NCBI RefSeq assembly: GCF_902804485.1
Contig: NZ_CADCST010000127.1
Coordinates: 1-48,298, forward strand
Reading direction: 5' to 3'
DNA length: 48,298 bases
Source of the DNA: Flavobacterium collinsii
GTDB lineage: Bacteria; Bacteroidota; Bacteroidia; Flavobacteriales; Flavobacteriaceae
Made by a program: the position numbers and the translations under genes. Below the pieces are notes generated by a model that saw nothing but the letters and a program-made list of their open reading frames with translations, did no database searches and was not told the origin of the DNA. Shown here piece by piece: positions 1 through 7,022 of this stretch. Every line of letters starts with the position of its first letter. Position 1 is the stretch's first letter.

Positions 1-1
1 T

Positions 2-496
2 GTAGGATGGATAGATATATTTACAAGACTAAATCAAAAAAATATTTTGATAAATGCTCTAAAATATTGTCAGGAAAATAAAGGTTTAGAAATCTATGCC
101 TATTGTATTATGAGCAGTCATATACATTTGCTTTGTAAAGGAACGAATGGTTTTGTTTTATCTGATATTATTAGAGATTTTAAAAAGTTTACATCAAAAA
201 AAATAATTCAGACTTTAACAAATGAACCCGAAAGCAGAAGAGAATGGATGTTAGAATATTTTAAAAAGGCATGTGAGCATTTAAAAAAGGATCAGACTTA
301 TAAAGTCTGGCAAAATGGTTATCATGCGGAACATATTTACAGTAATAAATTTATTAAGCAAAAAATAGATTACATTCATAATAATCCCGTAAAAGATAAA
401 ACTGTTAGTTCGGCTGAAGATTATTATTTTAGTTCGGCAAGGAATTATTCAGGATTGGAAAATGATTTAGATGTTGTTTTGCTGTACTTGTTTTAA
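2..496 (+). CDS. REP-associated tyrosine transposase (RAYT, Y1/IS200-like), 5' end outside window
   Basis: Single-strand HUH-type transposase-like protein of the RAYT group, thought to act on REP hairpins. The frame is open from base 2 and reads V-G-W-I-D-I-F-T-R, the conserved early segment of the family, so the gene begins before the window; the TTG at 47 is not its start. Visible motifs are the metal-binding HUH pair in SSHIHLL and the C-terminal helix DYIHNNPVK, which is typical of RAYTs. Two REP-like hairpins follow directly (526-554, 629-657), the usual RAYT arrangement. RAYTs are generally single-copy domesticated enzymes rather than active insertion sequences, and no terminal inverted repeats were seen. 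Family call is firm; activity is unknown. Confidence 0.9.
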   Translation, partial: VGWIDIFTRLNQKNILINALKYCQENKGLEIYAYCIMSSHIHLLCKGTNGFVLSDIIRDFKKFTSKKIIQTLTNEPESRREWMLEYFKKACEHLKKDQTYKVWQNGYHAEHIYSNKFIKQKIDYIHNNPVKDKTVSSAEDYYFSSARNYSGLENDLDVVLLYLF

Positions 497-525
497 AATG
501 CTTAACTGTTACTTTTTACTCATCT

Positions 526-554
526 TTGCGGGCACAGATTGCAAATCTGCGCTA
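526..554 (+). repeat. REP-like hairpin, copy a
   Basis: Quasi-palindrome with stem CAGATT/AATCTG around loop GCA, flanked by GC..GC and preceded by the head TTGCGGG. It is 29 nt long and matches copy b at 27 of 29 positions. It lies 29 bp downstream of the RAYT gene, so it is the probable substrate or partner of that protein. Confidence 0.75.
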
Positions 555-570
555 ACATGACGCAATAAAA

Positions 571-606
571 ACAAAAGCTACATGATTTTGTAGCTTTTGT
601 TTTTTA
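571..606 (+). terminator. Rho-independent terminator between the two REP hairpins
   Basis: Perfect 12-bp stem ACAAAAGCTACA/TGTAGCTTTTGT with loop TGATTT and a T-rich tail (601-606). It probably ends RAYT transcription. The upstream A-run could let it work in both directions. Confidence 0.75.
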
Positions 607-628
607 TAATTAGTATTTTGTTTTACTG

Positions 629-657
629 TTGCGGGCACGGATTGCAAATCCGCGCTA
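629..657 (+). repeat. REP-like hairpin, copy b
   Basis: Same 29-nt element and same orientation as copy a, 103 bp further on. The only two differences, A536 to G639 and T548 to C651, lie opposite each other in the stem, so A-T became G-C and the hairpin is preserved. With copy a and the terminator it forms a BIME-like pair. Confidence 0.75.
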
Positions 658-666
658 TCGGGGTTT

Positions 667-1029
667 TTATTCTAAATCCCATAACAATTTTATTGACGAG
701 ACTATTGTTAGAAAGCAAATGATCCAAAATATAATTTGCCCGGCTGCGCCTTTAAATTTTACTCCCGGTATCTCAAATTCTATTTTTCCGGAAACATACT
801 CTAGAACTAAAACGATGAAAAGGGAAGTAATCGCTGCCATAGGTAATCCAACAACAACTGGGAAATGTTTTTGCGCGATAGGTAACCAGACTTTAGATTC
901 GTAACCTCTTTGAGCCATTATATAGAAAATGTAAGCAGAAAACAAGGCAATTAAGGCCGCAGCTACCCAGGCTAAGGCATTTAAAATTTTTGTTTTGGTT
1001 TGGTCATTTTTGTTATTCTCGTTATTCAT
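667..1029 (-). CDS. Small hypothetical membrane protein
   Basis: A 120-aa protein with a charged, Asn/Lys-rich N terminus (about residues 1-14) and three hydrophobic segments at roughly residues 15-37, 55-77 and 97-112. The stretch between the second and third (EFEIPGVKFKGAAGQ) looks like a short conserved soluble loop. No catalytic motif is visible and I do not recognise a named family. The ATG at 1027-1029 is the only sensible start. A copy of a 45-bp repeat (1062-1106) sits directly upstream. The surrounding genes (putAbiC, M48 module) are accessory in character, so it may belong to the same variable region. Confidence 0.7.
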   Translation of the reverse strand: MNNENNKNDQTKTKILNALAWVAAALIALFSAYIFYIMAQRGYESKVWLPIAQKHFPVVVGLPMAAITSLFIVLVLEYVSGKIEFEIPGVKFKGAAGQIIFWIICFLTIVSSIKLLWDLE

Positions 1030-1061
1030 GTTTTCTACAATTAGATTTTATAATAGAATGC

Positions 1062-1106
1062 TCGTGACTTTTTTAGGTAATTTTATTTGTGTTCAAGAGC
1101 GGGACG
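1062..1106. repeat. 45-bp intergenic repeat, copy 1, ending in a REP-type GAGCGGGACG core
   Basis: Matches 2465-2509 at about 39 of 45 positions, starting TCGTGACTT and ending GCGGGACG. The right-hand part with the following bases is a degenerate member of the GAGCGTCCCGCTC repeat family seen in full at 34.2-34.6 kb. It lies between the RidA-like gene and the small membrane protein gene. Confidence 0.6.
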
Positions 1107-1128
1107 CTAAACCTCTAATCTAATCCAA

Positions 1129-1563
1129 TTATTTAGGCAGATGTGCAACCAATTCAACTTCTAATTTTGCTGTTGGCATGTATAATTGTACGACTTGTAC
1201 CCATGTAGCCGCAGGAAAGTCACCATTGTAGAATTTTTTTCTAACGTTGTTGTACTTTTTCATGGTCTCAATATCTGTTGTGTATAAATTTTCTTTTACA
1301 ACATTTGCAAACGTGGCACCATAACTCGCTAGTGAAGCTTTTAAATCGTTATAGACAGCTGTGATTCCTGCCGGAGTTAATTCCGTCGTTACAGCACCTG
1401 AAATGTAAAGCACATTGTCCACCTTTAAAACCTGAGCATAACCAATAACTGTATCTTGTTTGGGTCCATTGTTCCAATGCCATTTTTCTTTTTTTATTTT
1501 AGCTTCTTGTGCAAAATTGATATTGAAAATGAATAAAAAAGAAAGTAAAAGAAAATGTTTCAT
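1129..1563 (-). CDS. Exported RidA/YjgF-family protein lacking the catalytic arginine
   Basis: A 144-aa protein. The frame is open further upstream, but that stretch (1564-1683) runs through repeat DNA; the ATG at 1561-1563 starts a clear signal peptide (MKHFLLLSFLFIFNINFAQ), so it is the likely start. The remainder is one Rid domain: ISGAV, a mid helix with TFANVVKENLYTTD, and the C-terminal FPAATWVQVVQLYMPTAKLE. In enamine/imine deaminase RidA (E. coli) this last motif reads FPARSCVEV, and the Arg binds the substrate carboxylate. Here that position is Ala, so classical 2-aminoacrylate deaminase activity is unlikely. Export is also unusual for Rid proteins. Family confident, function unknown. 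Confidence 0.85.
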   Translation of the reverse strand: MKHFLLLSFLFIFNINFAQEAKIKKEKWHWNNGPKQDTVIGYAQVLKVDNVLYISGAVTTELTPAGITAVYNDLKASLASYGATFANVVKENLYTTDIETMKKYNNVRKKFYNGDFPAATWVQVVQLYMPTAKLEVELVAHLPK

Positions 1564-1604
1564 AATGGTTTGTGTTTTAATTATGGTTTGTTTTAAGTTT
1601 TTTT

Positions 1605-1656
1605 CGCTAGCGTTAGTGTCTAATTCTTTAGGTTTACGAGCGTGATGCTCGCTAAT
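1605..1656. repeat. Degenerate REP-type repeat upstream of the RidA-like gene
   Basis: On the minus strand 1626-1656 reads TTAGCGAGCATCACGCTCG followed by TAAACC, a diverged copy of the GCTAGCGCGAGCGTCCCGCTC family at 34.2-34.6 kb. A half copy (CGCTAGCGTTAGTGTC) in the other orientation begins at 1605. Confidence 0.5.
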
Positions 1657-1669
1657 GAAGGGATACTTG

Positions 1670-2368
1670 TCAATATTCTCCAATTATAGAATATATAGAT
1701 TTATTGAAGCTGTTTCCTTTTGCTGACTTCACCGTAAATATATATTCTTTCTGCTTCTGTATATCACTTTGCCAGCCTATAATTTTACCATTTTCAATTG
1801 TAGGTTTAGTTTTGTTTCCATAAATGTCTAGATTGTTTTTAGCTAAAAAGTTATTTAATACTTTTGTTTGCATCCATCTCCCTTTCTTAAACAATTCTGA
1901 TTTTAATTCATACGCATCAATTAGTAATTTACTAACTTTCAAATCACACATTACCCCAACACGCAAATAAAACTTTTTACTTTCTCCACTATTGATAATA
2001 ACCGGAAATTCTAGTTTGTTTTTATCATATTGATCTATATTTTCATAAATTCCATCAAAAACATGGCTTATGATCGCATCAACACTTTTATCATTTGCTG
2101 TTTCAATACTTGATTTTGTAATGGATAGTGTCTTGTCTCCATTATTACTTAAAATAATTTGCCAATAAGTTGGAATAATAACTATACTGTCATTATAAAA
2201 TATTGGTTTTGTTAAGTAGTCTTCATGTACATAGATAGAACTCATTGTAACTTTTTCGATATTTGCTTCATGATAAGTGTAATACGAAAAATAAAAAGAT
2301 AAGACCGAAATAATGATCGCTGATAGTGAAGCAAAAATATTTATTTTTTCTACTGTTTTTTTTTTCAT
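1670..2368 (-). CDS. Hypothetical membrane-anchored protein
   Basis: A 232-aa protein with a short Lys-rich N terminus and one membrane segment at about residues 11-30 (IFASLSAIIISVLSFYFSYY), followed by about 200 residues with no Cys-rich or catalytic motif. The pattern of alternating hydrophobic strands (for example IPTYWQIILSNNGDKTLSIT) suggests a beta-rich domain of a type common in single-TM proteins beside restriction or abortive-infection genes. The ATG at 2366-2368 directly follows the previous intergenic repeat. It is downstream of, and in the same direction as, putAbiC, about 270 bp away. Family not recognised. Confidence 0.65.
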   Translation of the reverse strand: MKKKTVEKINIFASLSAIIISVLSFYFSYYTYHEANIEKVTMSSIYVHEDYLTKPIFYNDSIVIIPTYWQIILSNNGDKTLSITKSSIETANDKSVDAIISHVFDGIYENIDQYDKNKLEFPVIINSGESKKFYLRVGVMCDLKVSKLLIDAYELKSELFKKGRWMQTKVLNNFLAKNNLDIYGNKTKPTIENGKIIGWQSDIQKQKEYIFTVKSAKGNSFNKSIYSIIGEY

Positions 2369-2375
2369 GTTTATT

Positions 2376-2410
2376 TAGACTCTTGCTGGCGTAATCTGGA
2401 CGCTCGCGCA
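2376..2410. repeat. Degenerate REP-type repeat
   Basis: The stretch CTTGCTGGCGTAATCTGGAC followed by GCTCGCGC is a heavily diverged relative of the GCTAGC-GAGCGTCCCGCTC repeat family. It lies just upstream of the membrane-anchored protein gene. Weak on its own; supported by better copies nearby. Confidence 0.3.
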
Positions 2411-2464
2411 TATTCTGGATTAATTAAGATTAATTACTTATAATAGTTTTATCATTATCATTGT

Positions 2465-2509
2465 TCGTGACTTCTTTAAGTTATTTTGTTTGTGTTCACT
2501 AGCGGGACG
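2465..2509. repeat. 45-bp intergenic repeat, copy 2
   Basis: Second copy of the repeat at 1062-1106, same orientation, with about six substitutions. It continues into TTCTTGCCAGC, giving a REP-type core. It lies between putAbiC and the next minus-strand gene. Confidence 0.6.
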
Positions 2510-2638
2510 TTCTTGCCAGCTGGGGATTTGTTTCATAATCACATCTTTTGAAATAATTAGTTTTTTGATTATTATTCATTAACATTTAGTTTAATTTATT
2601 TTTAAAAGACATTTTTATTTATTTGATTGTTAATTTTT

Positions 2639-3460
2639 TTACTTACCATAAGCACTATCATTGTATTCCTTTAAATGCTCTTGATTAAATATTAATCCTT
2701 TATTCATGTTTTTTAAAAGTGAATACTTTTCAATCAATGGTTTAAATTTCTGTACACCATAAGGAGCTAAGCAATTAAAAAATATTAATGACAATTCATG
2801 ACTTGAAAGCTGTGCACGTACAAAATTTATGTATACTTGCTTGTCATGAATTTCTGAATTGTCAACAAATTTTATAATGTGATATAAGTTTCTGAAGTAA
2901 TGTCCTAAGTTGTTTTGATTTTTTTCAAAAAATATATCATAACTTTCTAAAGTACCTTTTAAATTTGTTGTAACTGGATTTATGTATAGATCTTTATCTT
3001 TTGTCTTAATATAATGTTCAAGTCTAGTATAGAAGATTTGAAAACAATCTCTTCCTTCAGAAATTACTGAGGTTTTTTCATTATATTTTCGTAAATCCAT
3101 TGAATTGACTATACTGGAATGCGTATTTAGTAATTGAAAAAAAGTATTTTCAAATCTTTGTAATCTCAATGTTTCATTTTGAATTTCGAATTCTTTCCTT
3201 GTTTCTCTAAGCTCTTCTCTTTGAAATCTCAATTCTTTTCTTTGTAGTAGTATAGTTAGAATAATTCCTGCGAGGGCCAGTCCAGAAAAAAGAGCATTTA
3301 CGCCTCCAAACATATCTCCAAAAGTTCCTCTTTTAACGTCTGACAAATCTTTTAAAGTATAATAAGAAAGTGTCCATAAACCGATAATTAGTAAACTGAC
3401 GATTATTGAAGTTAATATAAAGGGCGTATTTTTTTCATCTTCATTTTTTTCGTTGTTCAT
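2639..3460 (-). CDS. Putative phage abortive infection protein (putAbiC family)
   Basis: A 273-aa protein. Membrane segments lie at about residues 14-34 and 53-73. Between them is the hallmark RGTFGDMFGGVNALFSGLAL of the putAbiC family. A charged coiled coil (about 75-105, QRKELRFQREELRETRKEFE) follows, then QRFENTFFQLLN and a soluble helical domain ending GLIFNQEHLKEYNDSAYG. Length and order fit the family, named after lactococcal AbiC, whose members are thought to stop phage growth by sacrificing the infected cell; the mechanism is not established. It stands alone, with a structured repeat (3562-3770) upstream and the M48 module beyond that, which suggests a small defence locus. Confidence 0.85.
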   Translation of the reverse strand: MNNEKNEDEKNTPFILTSIIVSLLIIGLWTLSYYTLKDLSDVKRGTFGDMFGGVNALFSGLALAGIILTILLQRKELRFQREELRETRKEFEIQNETLRLQRFENTFFQLLNTHSSIVNSMDLRKYNEKTSVISEGRDCFQIFYTRLEHYIKTKDKDLYINPVTTNLKGTLESYDIFFEKNQNNLGHYFRNLYHIIKFVDNSEIHDKQVYINFVRAQLSSHELSLIFFNCLAPYGVQKFKPLIEKYSLLKNMNKGLIFNQEHLKEYNDSAYGK

Positions 3461-3937
3461 AGCATTTTATTTATTGGTTAGTGAATGATATTTGTTTTTT
3501 TGAATTTAAATTATTAGATGAAATGAAATTAAAACAAACATCTTATTTAATTCAATTAAAATACCGAGTAAAAACACCTGATTTTTGAAAAAACGCAAAT
3601 TAATTTTTGCTAAAAATAACTCTTTGAAAAGTCAATTACGTTGCGAAAAACCGTAAACATCTAAAATAATCCAAGACCCCTAGCCCTGATAGCAGCGGCA
3701 TCCTTTTTAGGTAACCGAAAAAGTTCTAAATTAGAATAAAAAACTTCGGCCTAAAAAGATATAGCGGATAATTAGGATTTCTTACTCGTACAGGCTTTTT
3801 ACTTTAATGAACAATATAACATCAGTAGTAGGGGAGTGTAAATCAATTTTAAGAGTAAATTTTTAATATGTAAACTTCTTTAAGACGAGATACTTACATT
3901 TGTGAGTGTTATACTCGTGATATTTGAGGGATGGCGG
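3461..3937. other. 477-bp intergenic region
   Basis: Contains the first copy of the structured repeat (conserved left edge 3562-3586, core 3681-3770). The rest (3771-3937) is AT-rich with no ORF of note and no clear terminator. Nothing else was recognised. Confidence 0.6.
3681..3770 (+). ncRNA. Structured repeat / candidate RNA, copy 1 (possibly Flavo-1-like)
   Basis: A 90-nt core that recurs with the same length at 5661-5750. Conserved blocks are CTGATAGCAGCGGCATCC plus TTTTTAGG on the left and CCTAAAAAGATATAGCGGAT on the right; the interior differs. TTTTTAGG pairs with CCTAAAAA, and outer bases can pair in copy 2 (CCTG-type with CAGG). Elements of this look are abundant in Flavobacterium genomes, and I suspect, without being able to verify it, that they correspond to the Flavo-1 RNA class. 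A further conserved block (3562-3586) precedes it. Confidence 0.5.
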
Positions 3938-4828
3938 CTATTTATCTTTAAGTAATACTCTTTTAAATAATTCAATTGATTTTAATCTTTCTTTTTTGGA
4001 AGGATAGTTAGGTGAATTACTTTCAGGTATATAGTCATTTACAATTTTGATTATTTCTGATTTTTCGATGATGATTAAGGAACATAAGTCGGCAAGAAAT
4101 TCTGATTCTTTTCTAAGCCTGTTAAATCCGGTATAAATTCTTCTATAGATTAGTGAAATTACTATGATAGAAAGAGCAGGTTCCATCTGTCTCGGGGAAA
4201 ATAAAAATAAAAGTAAAGCTAGGAATATACCAAAACACAACCTCATATTATTTAAGAAAATAGGAAGTCTAAATGCTTTTTTAGTAATTAAAAATAATTT
4301 AGAATCTCCTTGAACAATATGGCCAAATTCATGACCCAAAATTGATTCAAGTTCTTTAGGATAATGGTGTGAATGTGATATTAATGCGCGACTCAGAAAC
4401 AAATGAACAACTCCTTTTTCTAAAGTAATATGAGCTTCAATATCATTTGTCTTTATGTAGTATATTTTTAATTTTAATTTGCTTAAATCTAATTTTTCAA
4501 TAATTTCGTTGCATATATTCCATATTTCTTTATGATTTTCCTGATTAAGTTCAATGTAAGACGATTTTGGTAAAAGCTGCTTTACCCTAGTAAGGTAAAT
4601 GAAAAGGACATAGACTAAAATTACTAAATCGAAAAGAATACCTAATAATGATCTTTGATTAGCTGCGACATCATATTCTGAAGAATTAAAAAAAAGAAGG
4701 AAAATAATACTAGATGCAGGTAAAATAAAAAGCACTAACATGATTCTGAACTTTACTCTTAACTTATGTTTTCTCGCTTTTCTAAAGTAAAAATTTTTTA
4801 ACAGATTTTCATTTGATGCTATTTCCAT
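3938..4828 (-). CDS. Membrane-bound M48-family zinc metallopeptidase
   Basis: A 296-aa protein. Two N-terminal membrane segments (about 28-47 and 61-80) precede a peptidase domain with zinc motif HEFGH at residues 166-170 and the third ligand in SEFLADL (Glu243), the M48 (HtpX/Oma1-like) layout. Another hydrophobic stretch (197-227) lies between them. The N-terminal part is longer and more basic than in HtpX, so this is not the housekeeping HtpX. Its ATG lies one base after the stop of the small upstream gene (4830-5270), so the two are co-transcribed and probably translationally coupled. The pair is bracketed by two direct structured repeats and neighbours putAbiC, which suggests a two-component conflict module; that role is inference. 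Confidence 0.85.
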   Translation of the reverse strand: MEIASNENLLKNFYFRKARKHKLRVKFRIMLVLFILPASSIIFLLFFNSSEYDVAANQRSLLGILFDLVILVYVLFIYLTRVKQLLPKSSYIELNQENHKEIWNICNEIIEKLDLSKLKLKIYYIKTNDIEAHITLEKGVVHLFLSRALISHSHHYPKELESILGHEFGHIVQGDSKLFLITKKAFRLPIFLNNMRLCFGIFLALLLFLFSPRQMEPALSIIVISLIYRRIYTGFNRLRKESEFLADLCSLIIIEKSEIIKIVNDYIPESNSPNYPSKKERLKSIELFKRVLLKDK

Positions 4829-4829
4829 T

Positions 4830-5270
4830 TTAATCCAGTTTATCTAATATAGTCAAGAGCTGAGTGGCGTATTTTTCTTTAATTGCTACTTTTAAATCGT
4901 CTGGTAAATTTTGTTCCATTAAAGTTTTGTACACTTTGTCTTTTAATTCAAATGATGTAAGTTGTGATTCATCTTTTGACTTTTTGACTTTTTTGAATTC
5001 TAAATAAATATTAAAAATGGATATAATAATACTGCTAAAAGTCGCGCCTTGTTTTATTAATTCTAAAGTATCTGGAGAAAGACCAAAGTCAAAACCTGTT
5101 GTGCCATTTTCATTATAATTAACTACACTTGTTCTTTCTGTTTTTAATATTTTATCAATAAATTCTTCCCCTTCAAGTTTGTAGTTTTGTTGTTCCGTTT
5201 CATTCAATTCTTGGTTAATTATATTTTCAACCAAATTCATTAGTTCCAATTTATTACTTGTCATAATCAT
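4830..5270 (-). CDS. Hypothetical protein coupled to the M48 peptidase
   Basis: A 146-aa protein with two possible starts (Met1 and Met3, 5262-5270). The N-terminal 50 residues are acidic. The middle (residues about 65-92, LSPDTLELIKQGATFSSIII) is a hydrophobic helix that ends in a Lys-rich stretch, and the C terminus is amphipathic helical. No catalytic motif or signal peptide is seen. The layout (hydrophobic helix, basic patch, small alpha/beta or helical tail) is reminiscent of small adaptor or 'constant' components described in bacterial conflict systems, but I cannot show homology. The one-base gap to the peptidase gene argues for a functional pair: substrate, adaptor or inhibitor. Confidence 0.7.
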   Translation of the reverse strand: MIMTSNKLELMNLVENIINQELNETEQQNYKLEGEEFIDKILKTERTSVVNYNENGTTGFDFGLSPDTLELIKQGATFSSIIISIFNIYLEFKKVKKSKDESQLTSFELKDKVYKTLMEQNLPDDLKVAIKEKYATQLLTILDKLD

Positions 5271-5660
5271 ATTTGATTTAATTATTTTACCCGTCTTTTG
5301 GATGTTTTTTTATTTTTAATTGACCTGTTATGTATTGTTTTTAGCTGAAGGCCACCTGAGTGAAGGTCGGACTTAATGGGTTATAAATTGGGGATTATCT
5401 ATAAAAAAATTAAGTTTTAATTTTTAAATTATTCGTAAAATCAATGATTTATTATAATTGATTTTATATAAAATTTAATTTAGAGAACAAATATCTGCTT
5501 TATTTTGAATTAATTACCAAGTGAAAATACCTGTTTTTTTTCTTTTGTTAAAATATTGTTTTATAGTTGTTTACTTCGTTTTTGTTAAAGGTAAAAATCC
5601 TTAGTGAATTGAATGTTTTTACATAAATCTATAAAATGCAAATTAAATACTGCCCCGTCT

Positions 5661-5750
5661 TAGCGCTGATAGCAGCGGCATCCTTTTTAGGCAAACGAAA
5701 ATTTCTAAAATTAAACCATAAACATTCTGCCTAAAAAGATATAGCGGATA
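5661..5750 (+). ncRNA. Structured repeat / candidate RNA, copy 2 (possibly Flavo-1-like)
   Basis: Same 90-nt core, same orientation and same flanking block (5515-5539) as copy 1. Here the outer pairing is better: the right side continues GCAGGA (5751-5756). The two copies lie 1.98 kb apart and enclose exactly the M48 two-gene module. Confidence 0.5.
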
Positions 5751-5845
5751 GCAGGAACAAGCTCCTAAAAACTATCTTAATTCCATTAAAATTTCCTCTC
5801 AAAAAACACAAAAAATCAATACTAGAATTTTCCGTAAAAATTTTG

Positions 5846-5853
5846 TAATTTTG
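5846..5853 (+). promoter_or_regulatory. Probable prfA promoter, -7 element
   Basis: TAATTTTG fits the Bacteroidota -7 consensus TAnnTTTG, 25 bp before the prfA ATG. No clear -33 TTG was found. Confidence 0.5.
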
Positions 5854-5877
5854 CAGTCCAATAAAAGGAATTAGAAA

Positions 5878-6954
5878 ATGTTAGATAGACTTCAATATGT
5901 AAAGCAGCGTTTTGATGAGATTTCGGATTTGATTATTCAGCCGGATGTTATTGCTGATCAAAAACGTTATGTGCAACTCAACCAGGAATATAAAAGCATC
6001 AAAGCTTTGGTTGAAAAAAGAGAAGAATACATTCTTGTTTTAGCAAATATTGACGAAGCAAACGAAATTATTGCTGACGGAAGCGATGCAGATATGGTTG
6101 AAATGGCCAAAATGCAACTTGACGAAGCAAAAGAACGCTTGCCGCAACTGGAGGAGGAAATCAAATTTATGTTGATTCCTAAAGATCCTGAAGATGCTAA
6201 AAATGTAATGGTGGAGATTCGTGCCGGAACGGGTGGGGACGAAGCTAGTATTTTTGCAGGGGATTTATTCAGAATGTATACTAAGTACTGTGAAAACCAG
6301 GGTTGGAGAACTTCTGTGGTAGATATGAACGAAGGTACTTCAGGTGGTTTCAAAGAGGTTATTTTTGAAGTTACCGGAGAAGATGTTTACGGAACCCTGA
6401 AATTTGAAGCTGGTGTGCACCGTGTACAACGTGTTCCTCAGACCGAAACACAAGGTCGTGTACATACATCGGCAGCAACGGTAATGGTTTTGCCGGAAGC
6501 AGAAGAGTTTGATGTACAAATCGATATGAACGATGTTCGTGTAGATTTCTTCTGTTCGTCAGGACCTGGAGGACAGTCGGTAAATACAACGAAATCGGCA
6601 GTACGTTTAACGCACATTCCTACGGGATTAGTGGCGCAATGTCAGGATCAGAAATCACAACATAAAAATAAAGATAAAGCGTTAACGGTTTTACGTTCTC
6701 GTTTGTACGAACAGGAATTGGCTAAGAAAGAAGCTGAAGATGCTACCAAACGTACGTCTCAGGTAAGTTCTGGTGACCGTTCGGCTAAGATTCGTACCTA
6801 CAACTACGCACAAGGTCGTGTAACCGATCACCGTGTTGGTTTAACTTTATACGATTTAGGAAACATCATGAATGGTGACATTCAGAAAATTGTAGCCGAG
6901 CTTCAGTTGGTGAACAACATGGAGAAATTGAAAGAAGCTTCAGAGGTTTTTTAA
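5878..6954 (+). CDS. prfA: Peptide chain release factor 1
   Basis: Class I release factor that reads UAA/UAG in the ribosomal A site and triggers hydrolysis of peptidyl-tRNA. It has 358 aa against 360 in E. coli. The GGQ catalytic tripeptide is at residues 231-233 in SSGPGGQSVNTTKSAVR, and the stop-codon-reading tripeptide is P-Q-T (187-189), the PxT form of RF1 rather than the SPF of RF2. The N-terminal helical domain (about 1-100) is complete. It is preceded by a -7 element and followed by a strong terminator, so it is a single-gene unit. There is no prmC next to it. The call is certain. Confidence 0.98.
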   Translation: MLDRLQYVKQRFDEISDLIIQPDVIADQKRYVQLNQEYKSIKALVEKREEYILVLANIDEANEIIADGSDADMVEMAKMQLDEAKERLPQLEEEIKFMLIPKDPEDAKNVMVEIRAGTGGDEASIFAGDLFRMYTKYCENQGWRTSVVDMNEGTSGGFKEVIFEVTGEDVYGTLKFEAGVHRVQRVPQTETQGRVHTSAATVMVLPEAEEFDVQIDMNDVRVDFFCSSGPGGQSVNTTKSAVRLTHIPTGLVAQCQDQKSQHKNKDKALTVLRSRLYEQELAKKEAEDATKRTSQVSSGDRSAKIRTYNYAQGRVTDHRVGLTLYDLGNIMNGDIQKIVAELQLVNNMEKLKEASEVF

Positions 6955-6995
6955 TTTGAGGTACAAAGGAATCTCTCCAGATTCTATAAATATTT

Positions 6996-7022
6996 AAGCC
7001 GAACTTATGTTCGGCTTTTTTT
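6996..7022 (+). terminator. Rho-independent terminator of prfA
   Basis: Perfect 9-bp stem AAGCCGAAC/GTTCGGCTT, loop TTAT, followed by T residues. It lies 40 bp after the prfA stop. Confidence 0.85.

Larger units (their letters stand above)
5271..5877. other. 607-bp intergenic region upstream of prfA
   Basis: Holds the second structured repeat (conserved left edge 5515-5539, core 5661-5750), a GGCCACCTGAGTGAAGGTC fragment near 5349-5368 that looks like degenerate repeat DNA, and the prfA promoter. No credible small ORF was seen. Confidence 0.6.

Noticed and set aside
629..904. Plus-strand ORF of 91 codons
   Set aside because: Starts inside REP copy b and runs antisense to the small membrane protein gene, which has plausible TM helices.
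1564..1683. 40-codon N-terminal extension of the RidA-like protein
   Set aside because: It would place a signal peptide in the interior and is made of repeat DNA (1605-1656).
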